Source: Talpa occidentalis
Lineage: Eukaryota; Chordata; Mammalia; Eulipotyphla; Talpidae
DNA length: 64,000 nt
NCBI RefSeq assembly: GCF_014898055.3
Contig: NW_026555331.1
Coordinates: 113,209,194-113,273,193, forward strand
Direction: 5' to 3'
Position 1 is the first letter of the stretch, and every line of letters starts with the position of its first letter. Below, piece by piece: positions 12,625 through 24,109 of this stretch. The notes below the pieces were generated by a model, which saw only the letters and a list, made by a program, of their open reading frames with translations, was not told the origin of the DNA and made no database searches. Position numbers and translations under genes: made by a program.

Positions 12625-12913
12625 TATTTAAAATATTTCTTTATAGTCATTTTTGTGTGGATTATAGATAGAGAAATAAAACCAAGGGTCAGATAAAGCC
12701 AAACCAACAGCAAACTAAAGAAATCTGACTGTAGAACTGAGGTTGCCAGGGAGGAGGAAGAGGACTGGGAAGTGCAAAGTGGGGAGGCGGCACAATGGAC
12801 TGTGGTGGGAGACTTTCAGTGCCTTGGTGGGGGATGTGGTGTGGGATGTACACCTGCAGGGAGTGATCCTGCACCTCTAAATCATGTACTGTGTTGTGAG
12901 CCAGTGTTACCCC
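12625..12913 (+). mobile_element. 5'-truncated L1 3' UTR fragment between direct repeats
   Basis: The G-rich sequence resembles the end of a lineage-specific L1 (GACTGTAGAACTGAGGTTGC, GGGATGTACACCTGCAGGGA). It lies between exact 19-bp copies of AATAAAAATTATTTAAAAT at 12606-12624 and 12914-12932. If these are a TSD, this is a short 5'-truncated L1 insertion. Family assignment is by texture and only moderately sure. Confidence 0.5.
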
Positions 12914-12932
12914 AATAAAAATTATTTAAAAT

Positions 12933-14356
12933 GTTAAAGACATGAAATTATTTTTTAGTGTTTAAATGATCATTTTGGTAACAAGTTCTCTTTGCTCTAG
13001 AAAAGGGTAACCATCATCATTAATTTAGCAGTGTAAGTTTAAAATATATGAAAATAATGGTTATTTATGTAAAATTTTATACAAAATAGTTAAGACATTT
13101 CACATTTTAAATATTCATGAGAAAATATGTAAGAGAAATAAAAGAATTAGAGCAGAACACTCCAGGTACTAAATAAATTTTATTATCAAAAATACAAATT
13201 TACTAATAGATCACTAATGGCTATATTTATGCAGAAACATTTGACCCTTTATAGGCTTCTTTTAAATTGCTTTTCAGGGATAAATAAAAAGAAATAGAGC
13301 TGCTAAAAGAAATCTGAAAAACAAATACAAATCCTAAATATTATTTAATATAATTGTTATTCTTTGCTTTTGACTAGAGCAAAAGTCTCCATTATTTCTC
13401 AAGTTGAAAGATGCAAAAAGTATAAGAGAGGTCATTTTAAAGAAAAGTTTTCCATTGCTTAGAAAATGAATGAGAGACACCATAAAATCTTATATCTGTA
13501 GAACTAGCTGTCTCCATTTACAACACACATTTTATGAAGAATGCTAGATCTACAACTTGAAATAGTGCTATAATTATGATCTCAATTTGATGAGCTCTTG
13601 TAAATAACCTGGCAATTATGCTTGATTACTGCATTTTTCCTATTAACATTTATTAGTTAAGTAACTATGATATGCAAACACATCTTGACAATTTTTGTTT
13701 TCCTAAAATGTTACTATTTTTAATTCTATTTTTAATTTTAGAAAGGAAATGTAGCCACAATGAAAATTTCTTAAATGGACATTTATTAATTTGTAAATTA
13801 GGACCTGAAATAATTTGGGTACTTTTTCAGACCCCTGAATTATTAATCGATTAGTTGTGGGTAAAACTAGTATCATAATCTTTGTCAAAGTTGCTGATAT
13901 TTATAAAATAGGATTACATATTATTGAATCTGTGGCAGGATTCTATATTATTTTTCAGAAAACTTAATGTACTATATAAATATTATTGGTAGATTACATT
14001 AAGTTTGCTTCTATCAATCAAGAAACCCTCAATCAGTAAATATTTATGCCTTCCATGTACTCAGGGCAAAGCTAGACTAAATCTATACATGCATGAAATA
14101 GGAATTTTACTCTTAAGATTTGTACTTTTGAAGAAAAAATAATTATACACAGGAAATAATGGTGAACAGTAAACGTTAGTTTCTAATCTCACATATAACA
14201 ACATGCTACCCATTTGGAATGTTCTAGGAATTTTGATAGGGAAGATTCATCTCTGTAATCCAGACTGAGAGCCATATGGGTTCCTACAAAGCCATCACAA
14301 CAAACAAACTGAGTAAGGTAAAGTTGACTATAGTAAGATATAAAACTACGTTCTGA
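12933..14356. other. Unassigned AT-rich sequence
   Basis: No gene or repeat was recognised. Overlapping 60-aa frames on both strands near 13672-13888 are chance frames in AT-rich DNA. Confidence 0.5.
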
Positions 14357-14621
14357 GGCCTCCCTGGTGGTGCAAGGGGTTAAGCACAGCACTGAGAAGC
14401 TATCTGCAGCAGGAGTTCATCCCTGGCCAGGGAGTTACCCACATGGCATGGCAGACCTCTCCTGATTCTCCTGCTGCTCCTCTCAGCAGTGTGTTTCAGT
14501 CAGTCTGTCTGTTCTGTTCCCTGCACTGTCTCTGGTGAATCCTCTCATACCCTGCACCTCTGGCCTGTACCCCAATTCTTGTATGCATAAATAAATAAAT
14601 CTTTAAAAAATTAAAAAAAAA
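14357..14621 (+). mobile_element. Full-length SINE (subfamily A), sense orientation
   Basis: The copy runs from GGCCTCCCTGGTGGTGCAAG through a head lacking a good B box (GAGTTCATCCC in place of GGTTCGATCCC), the body with CAGCAGTGTGTTTCAGT, and the tail CATAAATAAATAAATCTTT followed by A-rich sequence. AATAAA and the TCTTT terminator are both kept. The flanking duplication is eroded and not convincing. Confidence 0.9.
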
Positions 14622-15554
14622 CATTCTTTTGGTAGATCACATTTATCTTTCTTTAACTTTACCCTTGCGAAACTATAAAATATTTGCTGGTGATATGGAT
14701 TCTCCTGTCTGGAATCAGTCAGAGAAAATTTCTTGTGCATTACTTCTGTCTTGGAATCCAATTTACTTGAGAACAATATCCAGGTTTTTTTTTTTTTAAA
14801 CACCTTTGCAAAGGCAACATCTTGTGTAGAATACAATAAGAGGGACATGCACAAAAATTATGTGTGATAAATGGCTTTATAATGTCTTGATAATATAAAC
14901 AACCTCTATGAATTATACAAATAAATACATTGCATTTTTTATTTTCTAACAGGAATAAGGGATAATGATTGCTTAGGAAGTTGGGAAAAAAAACCACCCA
15001 ATATCACATTTAATAGAGTTTATTTCAAGTTTATCTTGAAACATATAAAAAAATATATGCAGGAAAAATAGGTCTTGTAATGTGTTCACCATGTTGCCTA
15101 TATGAAGCCACATGTTGCCACATGATAGGGTCTGGTGTTATAATCCCTGGCTATTTTCTGCTGCTAGTATATTCATAGGAGATAATAAGACCAGAAATAT
15201 CATTCATCTTCAAGATAAGTGGCCACAGTTAGAGCTGACAAAACCATTAGGCATTCTGTTTACTTCTACAGGAATTTTATTTCTCTGTTAGACTGTGGAT
15301 TCATAAAATTCATAAAATTCAAGAAAATTTCAAGTGGGCAAAGAGGTATTAAAAAGCAGTTTCCATGAGATGTTTTTTTTCCTTGTGGGATAAAGGTATT
15401 TCCCCTGGTTTTACATGAAATATTATTTCAAGTAATCTATTTCCCTCTGTTCTGATTCTTAGTTTGCTAAGCTATTTTCTTTGTAATTTGGCACTATAAT
15501 TAAAAATTATTAAATATTTATATGTAATTGGGTACTCCAGATACTGGTCATGAT
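14622..15554. other. Unassigned AT-rich sequence
   Basis: No feature was recognised beyond a small imperfect direct repeat (TTCATAAAA, twice near 15300-15320). Confidence 0.5.
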
Positions 15555-15795
15555 GTCTAAAATCAGAGGTTAACAAATTGCACTCATGGGCCAGTCTGAC
15601 CAACCACCTGTTTTTCTATTAGCTTTTATATTTTTAAATATTTGAGAAATCAAAAGATTCATAATAATTTGACTCATGAAAATTATGTCAAATTCCAATT
15701 TTTGTAAATATGTAGGACATTATTGAAATACAGTCATACCATTATTTCAGATATTGTTTTTGTTACTTTCATCCTTCTGGAATAGTTGAAACAGA
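15555..15795 (+). repeat. Old hAT (MER/Charlie-like) non-autonomous transposon relic
   Basis: It starts with a GGGCCAGTCTGACCAACCACC-like phrase and CCTGTTTTTCTATTAGC, followed by A/T-rich sequence ending in an ATTATTGAAATACAGTCATA-type phrase. That order matches common mammalian hAT MITEs with a GGCC-rich end next to CCTGTTTTTGTA. It is very diverged; terminal repeats were not defined. Confidence 0.45.
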
Positions 15796-16278
15796 GTCTA
15801 TGCAATACCTAATTATCCACTAATCCCTAAATCATCTACTAACGTATCTGCTTTAGACCTTTATTAAGATGTTTACTAATCCATGCTCTGGATCATAGAC
15901 ATGATAATTGCCATCTTTTGGAAAAGGAACTGAAAATTAATAATGAAATATCTTTAAAGTAAAGTTCACTGGAGGAACAGGTGGATATTATAAACTGACT
16001 TAGAATAAATAAAATAGATGAGGTGTTAGTACTCTTCTTGGTCTAGGATTGTCTTTAGTTCATTGTGTTATAACTAAATTAAACACTACTGTAGGAAACC
16101 ATTTTATCATCTGAAAAAGTTACAATGTCTGAAAGATTTGAACTTCAATATTTATGGCTAAGGCTATAAAACATTTTCTGTAAAAGCAAGCAAAACATTA
16201 TAAATATGCTCAATACCTCTCATTTTATAAAATTTTGTGTCTGGTGAATATATAAAAAGGCTTTTTTCCTCTTAAATT

Positions 16279-16680
16279 CTATCCTTCATCAACCCAATGA
16301 AGAATTAACAGCCCGGTCATCCTGAAAAAAAACTTTGTTGTATCAAAAATAGTGCCAAAAATGTAAAATGGTAGTCCTGGGTCAAATTCAACCCACAGAT
16401 GTATTTTTTCATTCTTAGAGTCTATGTTGTCTTGGAAAAAACTGAAATAATTTCCAACATATAAAAATAGTGGGATTTCACTTAAAATTTGGGTTCTCTT
16501 AGTTTTCAAAAGTTGTAACAATGCTGAACATACTTGACTACGTGGAATCATGAGCTTTAGGCGAGACCCTGTTTCATAATACATGCCCTCCCTGGTTAAC
16601 CACAGTCTGCAGCGGTGTGACTTCACCCTTTTTCATAGTCTGCTTGAACCAGGAACTTCAGAGTTGGGATCCATGAACCG
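16279..16680 (-). repeat. Possible old DNA-transposon relic containing a 115-aa open frame
   Basis: The minus strand is open for 115 codons (16626-16279), with no domain I know. Nearby on the same strand is GTGGGTTGAATTTGACCCAG, which resembles the end motif of hAT-type relics. The frame has no codon features of a real gene that I can see. Either a transposon relic or unique sequence is possible. Confidence 0.25.
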
Positions 16681-17833
16681 GGCCCTTTGAAGCAACTACT
16701 TGCTGAGAAAAAGAGGAATGGAGGCTGTGTGATAGTTGAAGAGAGTATTTCTCTGGCAGACTCAAATAGTAACATTCTCAGGTATCTGGGAAGAGGACAG
16801 ACATTTTATGGTAGATTTGAGGTGACCTGTAATTCACACTTCACTAGACACACTTCACCTGACATACTTCACTAGATGACAAGTTGGTGGAAATAACATC
16901 AAAGTTTAAGAGGAGACTTTATCTCGTAACAAATGTAATAGTGATTACTACTCGTCTTATTATATTAGCTCTATATGGATTTGAGTTATGGTCCTGCAGT
17001 CATTTTTACTGACTGAAAAAGTTTCAGCAGTGACCTTATGTGGAAGTGAAGGACTTTACTTGGTGTGATTCCTTTAGGCACAATTAGAATATTCTCTATA
17101 CTCTCGTTTTTTATTTAAGAGAAACTAGTTGAGAGACTCCTAGAATGAACTTGGTATATTAGTGTTGGTGTGGTGTCTAAAATATGAGACTAAAATTCTA
17201 GGTTATTGTTTTCCTCTTTTCTCCTGTTCTTTTTCACCACCTCCTCCTTTTCCTTCTATTTCATATTTAATAGTTATTAAATGACTGGAAATATTTTATT
17301 CAGTCTATCATTTGAAATATTTTTAGCTTGAAGATAAGACCAATTCATCTCTCCATTACTAATTATTTTCCCTATTAAGAACATGACATTGTTCCACTTT
17401 GTGATAATAGCAGTGAATAAGGCAGAAATGGTATATGTCTGCTGGACATGAGAATTATAAATTCACATAATCAAGTGCAGAGGAAAACATTAAAAATTTG
17501 AAATCAAAGTGCATATATCAGTATAAATATAGAAATTAATAAAAAGGAAACTATGAATTAGAACATATGTTATATTATTGCCCAAAGAAAAATTTGTTGT
17601 ATTAAAATTTGTTGTATTAAAAACTTATTAAGAAAAAATAGAAGTCAATATAGTAAATAATAAATGAAATCAATTACATAATGAACAATAGAGGTTTAAG
17701 AAAAGATTTAGATAGAAATTACAATGCAAAAGAAGAGAAATTAGGAAATTTAAAAATAGAACTGAGGATATTTGAATGGTAATTGTTCATTAATATTAGT
17801 CTTATCTACATAATTAAACTTGTAGTATATATT
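16681..17833. other. Unassigned AT-rich sequence
   Basis: No gene was recognised. A 15-bp tandem repeat (AAAATTTGTTGTATT, twice) lies near 17589-17618. Confidence 0.5.
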
Positions 17834-18093
17834 GGGGCTTCCCTGGTGGTCTAATGGTTAATTCTCAGTGCTATCACGACTACTGCCTGAATCTAATCCC
17901 TGGCCAGGCATCTGACCCACATGGCATAGCAGACCTCTCCTGTCTCACCTGCTGCTCCCCTCAGCAGGGTATTCAGTAGATCCTCTGTTCTCTTCTCCAC
18001 TCTGTCTCTGGTGAATCCTCTCACCACCCCCAAACCCCTGACCTATACCCCAGTTCTTCCACGCAACAAAACAAAACAAAAAAACAAAAAAAA
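17834..18093 (+). mobile_element. SINE with tRNA-Glu-like head (subfamily C)
   Basis: The head reads TCCCTGGTGGTCTAATGGTT, then CTCAGTGCTATCAC and TAATCCCTGGCCAGG. Step by step it follows a mammalian tRNA-Glu gene rather than the head of the other SINEs. The body (GCAGACCTCTCCTGTCTCAC, CTGCTCCCCTCAGCAG, TCTCTGGTGAATCCTCTCAC) is the same as in subfamily A. The tail is an AAAAC-rich run without a clear AATAAA. The TSD was not resolved. Confidence 0.88.
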
Positions 18094-18447
18094 TTGGAAT
18101 ATATGTTTTATACTGTACATACTCACAATTACATTATTGGATATTGGTATTACATATATTTGAACTTTTATTTTGGTGAAGGAATGACAATAGATAAAGT
18201 TCCTATCCACAGAGTCATAAATACTTTTATTGTCCCAGAATTTCTCTACACCTTCTGTATAGTTATTTAGAACTCTTATTTTTTAAATCAAATACATTTT
18301 GTTTGTTTTTAAATTTATAGTTCTAAACAAATTCCTTTTTTAACTTTGGTAGACCTAAATAGTTCTTTTAGCAGAAAGATCTATTTCTACCTATCATCAC
18401 AAATTAAAGGCAGGAGTCTGATTTCTCCTTCAAAATCATTCAGGGTA

Positions 18448-18717
18448 TTTTTTTAAAAAAAGATTTATTTATTTATGCATACAAGAACTGAGGAACAGAC
18501 CAGAGGTATGGGGGGTGAGAGGAGTCACCAGACACAGAGTGGGGAACAGAACAGGCAGACTGACTGAAATACACTGCTGAGGGAAGCAGCAGGTGAGGCA
18601 GGAGAGGTCTGCTGCATCATGTGGGTAGCTCCCTGGCCGAGGATTGAACTTGCGCTGCAGTGGCAATGGATAGCTTCATAGGTTGCATCTTAACCCCTTG
18701 CACCACCAGGGAGGCCC
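18448..18717 (-). mobile_element. Full-length SINE (subfamily A)
   Basis: Reverse-complement copy with a T/A-rich tail, TTTATTTATTTATGCATACA, complete body and a head ending CCACCAGGGAGGCCC. Flanks share only TCATTCA (left near 18437, right 18718 on), a short eroded TSD. Confidence 0.92.
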
Positions 18718-19037
18718 TCATTCATATCCAAAGGTACTTTGCATATAATCAGGTATTCTTTCACACCCTGGAGTTTAATTTTTGAGTATTTCTTTGTTTC
18801 TGTCATCATCATGTCATTCATTCAGAATCCATGTCTTTGAACTATTCTTCCTTGTTCTCTCACAGAGTTGATGGTGTATGGATTTAAAAAAAAAAAAAAA
18901 AAAAACCACCACCTTGAATGAACTAATTCTAAATTACCCAAAGAAGAGAACTCCATTAACATAATTATGTAATAGTAGGGGATTTACCAAGATATAATTA
19001 CAACATATGAATGAAGCATTTAAAACATTTAACTTGA

Positions 19038-19323
19038 GGGCCTCCCCAGTGGCACAGAGGTTGAGCACTGGGTTGTGAAGCTGCCCACAGCCTCTGCAGC
19101 GCAGGTTCGATCCCCGGCTGCTCCCTGGCTACTGGAGGAGGGTCCCACATAGTGTGCAGACCTCTCCTGCCACCTGCTGCTCCCCTCAGCAGTGTACTTC
19201 AGTCCTTCTGCCTGCTCTGCTCCCCGCTCTGGCTCTGGTGAATTCTCTCACCCTCCCGCGCTTCTGACTGTACCCAGTGCTTGTATAAAATAAATAATAA
19301 ATAAATCTTAAAAATAAAAAAAT
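19038..19323 (+). mobile_element. Full-length SINE (subfamily B) with 16-bp TSD
   Basis: Flanked by AAAACATTTAACTTGA (19022-19037) and AAAACATTTCACTTGA (19324-19339), one mismatch. Subfamily B differs from A by a longer head-body linker (GGCTGCTCCCTGGCTACTGG), TCTGGCTCTGGTGAATTCTC, and a 3' end with CTTCTGACTGTACCCAGTGC. A and B boxes are well kept. The tail has AATAAA units, then TCTTA, so the Pol III terminator is weakened. Confidence 0.95.
19050..19114 (+). promoter_or_regulatory. Internal Pol III promoter (A and B boxes) of the subfamily B SINE
   Basis: The A-box-like TGGCACAGAGG is at 19050-19060 and the B box GGTTCGATCCC at 19104-19114, a spacing normal for tRNA-type promoters. This is one of the best-preserved box pairs in the window. 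Whether it is transcribed cannot be seen from sequence. Confidence 0.7.
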
Positions 19324-19398
19324 AAAACATTTCACTTGAATTGTTTTATAATTGATATTAAGATTTTTAATATTTATGCTTTTTAAAACCTGGAACCA

Positions 19399-19468
19399 CA
19401 GCTTGCGAAAGATTGCTTATAGATCAAGTGTATTAATTCTCTCATTCTGACTGTACCCAGTGCTTGTA
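19399..19468 (+). repeat. Small insertion between 14-bp direct repeats, ending in a SINE 3' scrap
   Basis: AAAACCTGGAACCA occurs at 19385-19398 and again at 19469-19482. The 70 bp between them ends with about 35 bp matching the 3' end of a subfamily B SINE (ATTCTCTCA, then TTCTGACTGTACCCAGTGCT) without its poly-A tail. The first half is unassigned. It looks like an insertion with its own duplication next to, and partly copied from, a SINE. Confidence 0.5.
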
Positions 19469-19482
19469 AAACCTGGAACCAA

Positions 19483-19725
19483 TGCAGAGTAATAGTTATT
19501 GAGTACTTACTATCTGCTAAGCACTGTGCTAAGTTATTTATATTCAACATCTTAATTAATCTTCAGAACAGTATTATAGTATCCATTTTATAGACGAATA
19601 AACTCAGATCAGAGTGGGGAAGCTCCACACTAAACATCGCTGTTGAGCCAGATGGTAGAATCAGAATTCAAGCCGAGGTCTTCTGATCTGTAGTCTTTAC
19701 ACTGAACTACTCTCTACCTTTTGTT
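19483..19725 (+). repeat. MIR-family SINE relic
   Basis: It follows the MIR consensus in order: TTATTGAGTACTTACTATCT, GCTAAGCACTGTGCTAAG, CTTAATTAATCTTCAGAACA, CCATTTTATAGACGAATAAA, then GAATTCAAGCCGAGGTCTTC. Well covered from the tRNA-related part through the core. Confidence 0.85.
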
Positions 19726-19748
19726 AGTAGTATCTCTAAAGCATTTTA

Positions 19749-20070
19749 TTTTTATTTATTTATTTTTTTTTAAATAGAGGCATGTTTTATTTACTTATTT
19801 ATTTTTTTGTTTGTTTTGTTTATACATGCACTGGGTACAGTCAGAAGCGCGGGAGGGTGAGAGAATTCACCAGAGCCAGAGCGGGGAGCAGAGCAGGCAG
19901 AAGGACCGAAGTACACTGCTGAGGGGAGCAGCGGGTGGCAGGAGAGGTCTGCGCGCCATGTGGGACCCTCCTCTGGTGGCTGGGGAGCAGCCGGGGATCG
20001 AACCGGCGCCGCCGAGGCTGCGGGCAGCTTCACAACCCAGCGCTCAACCGCTGCGCCACCGGGGAGGCCC
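19749..20070 (-). mobile_element. Full-length SINE (subfamily B), well preserved, 16-bp TSD
   Basis: Exact TSD TCTCTAAAGCATTTTA at 19733-19748 and 20071-20086. The long T-rich side (19749-19830) is the tail. The body is GC- and CpG-rich (GAAGCGCGGGAGG, GCGCGCCATGTGGG, GAACCGGCGCC), with B box GGATCGAACC in reverse complement. Undecayed CpGs and a perfect TSD mark it as one of the youngest copies. Overlapping long frames (19791-20196) come from this composition and are not genes. Confidence 0.96.
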
Positions 20071-20086
20071 TCTCTAAAGCATTTTA

Positions 20087-21229
20087 AGTGTTTCCTCCTC
20101 AGTCTATATCTTTCCCCTAAGAATGATATTGATGTTTTTTCTCTTTTACTTTTCCAAAGACACAATTCTCATTGTGTCATATCCTTGCTTGAATGATTTC
20201 AAAATTATCCCTTTCTGGAGTCCCAAAAAACAAGATTTGGGTTTTTTGACCCTTTGATAAATCTGGAGCATCTTTTCTCTTATGTTGTGTAACTACCCAA
20301 AAACACCCAGAACTCTTCTTATCTTTTTGTGGCTTGGCAACTTGAATTCATGAAATAGTAAAATAACTTTTTGAGAAGTGCCAATGACCTATAATTAGAC
20401 TTTTCTTTCTTCCTTGGAGTAATTCCCTTTTATGACCTTGATTTTTATCTGAAGGAATTTTCACTATTTGTAACTTTAGTGTGTACTTACTTAAGTCTGT
20501 TTTAAGAAAAATATGTTCAAAATTTGTTTGGCCTCTCAATCTTCTTTTAGCATTTCTTTTCTGGCAAGAGTTTGCTGTGATCATTCTTTTATCACTTTAG
20601 CTTTTCAAATTGTTTCAAATGTTAAAAATTTTCATCTCAGTTTTTCCTTCTATCGTCAGAGTTTCTTTCGTTTCTATTTTTTGAATCTTCTTTCTTTCTT
20701 CCCCCACTCATCACCTGTTCTGAAATATTCTTCCTTTTCCCCTTGTTATTAATTTAATAATCGGGTTGTCTAATCCCTAATTTTCTTTTCCTTCTCTTTA
20801 TCCACTTTCTCGGTTTTCTTTTGTGTTTCCATGTTGGCATGACTTTCTTTTTCCTTTGCTTGACATGGTTGACATGGTGCATTCAGTCAGCTTTTTCTTC
20901 TCCTTCCTCTCCTTACTGCTATTAACAGGTACCATCCATCCTTTCAGTGAAGTCCAGAAGAACAAGGAAGGAAAATAGTAACAAGAACGTTTTCTCTCAA
21001 CAACCCTATTTTTTCCTCAGTTCTTATTATTTTCTTTAGTATTTTTTATGATTATGCCTAATTATTTCTGATAATAAATTGTTTTGAATTGATATTCAAA
21101 CATAGGATGATAAATTACCTGGCAAATTTATTACCACAAAGGCATCTGTGGTGATTTTATTCCTTGGAAAGGCATTTTATTCCTTAGAAAGGAATAAAAA
21201 GGAAATTGCAAATGTACTCCCTAAGGAAA
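20087..21229. other. Unassigned sequence with pyrimidine-rich patches
   Basis: No gene was recognised. The plus strand is T/C-rich at about 20640-20760 and 20780-20910 (TTCTTTCTTCCCCC and similar). No repeat family was identified. Confidence 0.5.
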
Positions 21230-21230
21230 T

Positions 21231-21521
21231 TTTTTTTTCTTTTAAAGCTTTATTTATTTATGCATACAAGAGCTGGGGCACAGGCCAGAGATGGGGGCGG
21301 GGAGGGGGTAGTGTGTGTGAGAGGATTCACCAGAGACAGATTGGGAAGCAGAACAGGCAGACTGACTGAAATACACTGCTGAGGGGAGCAGCGGGGGAGA
21401 CAGGAGAGGTCTGCTGCGCCATGTGGGTTTCTGTCTGGCCGGCTGGGGATCGAACTCCTGCTGCAGAGGCCGCGGACTGCCTCATAGTGCAGTGCTCAAC
21501 CCCCCGTGCCACCAGGGAGGC
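21231..21521 (-). mobile_element. Full-length SINE (subfamily A) with an expanded G-rich patch
   Basis: Complete reverse-complement copy from the T-rich tail to the head ending CCACCAGGGAGGCA. The usual GGTGTGGGAGGGTGAG region is enlarged to a G-rich run (about 21290-21320). The TSD is not clear. Confidence 0.92.
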
Positions 21522-22194
21522 ACTCTTTTTTGTTTTCTATCTTACTTATGAGGATACTATGGGCAACAATTGTTTTATCTTGAAATACTATTCTTTGGTC
21601 TTTGCTTTTTTCATCTTCTAGGATTATTCCTAAGATTGCAGTGCATTTTAGGGAAGGTCTTAACTACTAATAGATCAAATTCTGTAAAAGAAAAGTTCAC
21701 TGAAATTTTGTTATTTTCAACATTATTCAAAATGAAATTGTAAGATGAGGCTGACAAAGATATTAATTATTGTCACTTCTCATCTTAAAGTATGTGCGAG
21801 CGCACCGGCTCTCCTTCATCCTTTTCCAGGCTGGTGTGAACGCTGTGAAACAGTGAGGTACAGGTGCTAATTTTTGTTGTCATTGTTGCCCCCAGCAGCC
21901 TTCGGGCATGGTCCTTAGTTACCTTATTAATACTTTTACCTCGTGTTTCTTCTATGTTCCCTCTGCACCTACCAGGTGCTTTCAATAATAAATAAATAAA
22001 ATAGAAAATAATATAAATCCCAGAACGGAGACATCCTCCTCCTTGGAGGGGTGATAGGAATGGCTATACGAAATGCACTCAGCTTATAGGGTGAAAAATG
22101 AAATAATGATCAGAGTGACAGTGATAAAAACCGATGCCTGCTGAGTGCCTAGTGTGCACTCTGTTTTTAGTTAAGTACTAATTAGTAATACTAA
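21522..22194. other. Unassigned sequence
   Basis: No gene was recognised. A mildly CpG-containing block at 21789-21905 is followed by AATAATAAATAAATAAAATAG near 21985, which could be an old retroelement tail; no family was recognised. Confidence 0.4.
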
Positions 22195-22400
22195 CTATGA
22201 CAGCAATGATGATAAAAACAAATACCTGTTAAATATCTACTATTAACCAGATTTATGTTTTTTTATGTGCACTCTCCTTAATCTTAATAAAAGTCTCATA
22301 AGACTTTTTAAATTGGCTACAGCTAAGTAACTTACCTGGGATCATGTAGACAGTAAATATTTGAGATAAACTTTATATCCATATTTCCAGAGGTTAAATT
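22195..22400 (+). repeat. MIR relic
   Basis: MIR-like order: ACCTGTTAAATATCTACTAT, CTCCTTAATCTTAATAAAAG, TCTCATAAG, CTAAGTAACTTACCTGGGAT. It is diverged and has lost much of its 3' end. Confidence 0.65.
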
Positions 22401-22683
22401 TAATTCAGAATTGCCCAACATTCACTTTATACCTGCTATTGCATACTTTGTGACAAGCATTATAAGATTCTGTCCTTTCCTGGCTAAAACTATGTAGTAG
22501 TTTTAGTAGTCCCAATTTTTATATATCATAATTAGTGTAAGACAGAATTTTTTAATTGAAGAAAGAGGATGAAAAATATTATTGTCAATCTTGAACAAAT
22601 TGTACAAATTTCTCCTCATTTTGTTTACCTTCTTCCCAATCTCATCATTAATACAGACACACTAATCTAGTGGAAGAAACTAC

Positions 22684-22741
22684 TTTTCTATTGTTGTTTC
22701 TGCAGTTCATCTATAAAAGCAAAACACTGTGCCCCTATGTT
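22684..22741 (-). repeat. Arm 1 of a 58-bp inverted repeat
   Basis: The reverse complement of this segment matches 24096-24153 at 57 of 58 positions by direct reading. The last 15 bp (CTGTGCCCCTATGTT) are the reverse of an L1 ORF2 phrase; the rest is not L1. No other L1 sequence adjoins it here. Confidence 0.85.
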
Positions 22742-23566
22742 TTGCAATTTATTGTACAACATACAACACTTTTCTTCACATAAAGAAATCTGTTGTTACA
22801 TGTTATAAATTCTGTTATTTGATTACATTTAAACTTACCATAGCATATCATCTGAGAAAGTAACAGCTATTACTATTGCTAGTGGGAAGGAACAGGTTAG
22901 AGAATTATGTAGAAGCAGTGTAATAGCACCACAGAGCGTGAAGAAAACAAACAAATCAGGAAGGGATAATCAATTTTCTGTTCCATAAAAGGATAATGTT
23001 GTTCTAATAAATAAAAATTTCTTTCAGTTACTTTGAATGCTGTAAGTGCTCTGACTCATTTTGTCCGCTCTTACTGTTCATTCTAAAGTGGTATAAACAT
23101 TAGAACTTGTGTAAAATAATAACAGATTTAAATTCATTTTCATAAAAGTAATTAAATTTTACCAGTTCTCCTTAATGTGAAAAGCTGAACAATAAATGGG
23201 GAGAAAAGGCCAAAAACACAAACTTTAAATTCAAAGTAATGTAGCATTAAAATCTTCTGTGTCAAGGGATATGCAGATAAATGCACGAAATTAATTGTGG
23301 TTAAATAACAAAACAAAAAAAAATCAGGGGAAAACAGATTTTCCTGCTTGTTATAGTGCTACTACAAGATTATTTAAAATAACCACACCATGCTATTATC
23401 GGAATTAGTCTAGGTAATTACCAGAGATATCAGTAAGGTGCACTGTCTAAATGCTTTAATTCAGGACAAATTCAAAACTCTGTCTTAGTCCTCAGAGTAA
23501 TGTATTGAGAAAGGATGAGCTTTTCTATTGAAATATACATTATATCCAAAATCTACCTCCTGAATG
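22742..23566. other. Unassigned AT-rich sequence
   Basis: No gene or repeat was recognised between inverted-repeat arm 1 and the L1 fragment. Confidence 0.5.
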
Positions 23567-23575
23567 GTGTTTTGC

Positions 23576-24109
23576 GTTTTTAAATATATATATATATTAC
23601 ATCACTGTTCTTTTTTAAATAATGTTTGCTTTTTTTTCCCCTCAGGTGTAGTCCCCATAGAATTTCCTCCACCAGTTCACCCGTGCACCACAGTCCCTTG
23701 TGTTCCTCCCTTCCTCCTTCTGATCCCTCTCCTTCCCTTCCCTGCAGGATGTCTTTGGTTTATAATTGTTTTTGTTTTGTTTTGTTGTGTTTTGTACTGT
23801 TATTATTATTCCTGGATGTCTTTTTTGGTTCCCCTATATTCCTCCTATAAGTGAAACCATCTGATATTTTCTTTTGCCTTCTAACTTATTTCATTGAGCA
23901 TAATTCCTTGTAGCTCCATCCATGTTACTGTGAATGGCATGAGTTTATCTTTTTTGATTGCAGAATAGTATTCCATTCCATTGTGTGTATATATATATAT
24001 ACATATATATATCTCACATCTTCTTGATCCAGTCATCTATTTATGGGCATTTGAGTTGTTTCCAGGTTTTACCTATTATAAATAGTGCTGCCATTAACAT
24101 AGGGGTACA
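23576..24109 (-). mobile_element. 5'-truncated L1, antisense
   Basis: The plus strand reads through the reverse of an L1 3' UTR (TCCACCAGTTCACCCGTGCA, a GTTTTGTTTTGTTGTG patch) and the ORF2 C-terminal coding region (CTCCATCCATGTTACTGTGA, CTTCTTGATCCAGTCATCTA, AACATAGGGG). It stops at about 24109. GTGTTTTGC occurs at both sides (23567-23575 and 24110-24118) as a possible 9-bp TSD. A (TA)n run at about 23987-24012 lies inside. The 5' tip takes part in the inverted repeat. Confidence 0.85.

Noticed and set aside
16279..16626. 115-codon minus-strand frame as a candidate gene
   Set aside because: No recognisable domain, and sequence texture resembles an old DNA-transposon relic. It is kept only as a low-confidence repeat.
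19050..19114. A functional tRNA gene
   Set aside because: The A and B boxes belong to a SINE head. There is no foldable acceptor stem with a matching 3' half, and the sequence continues into the SINE body.
19791..20196. Long overlapping open frames (124, 88 and 78 codons)
   Set aside because: They lie inside a SINE with an exact duplication. Similar frames recur in the other SINE copies at 36552-36965 and 52801-53138, so they reflect GC-rich body sequence, not a gene.
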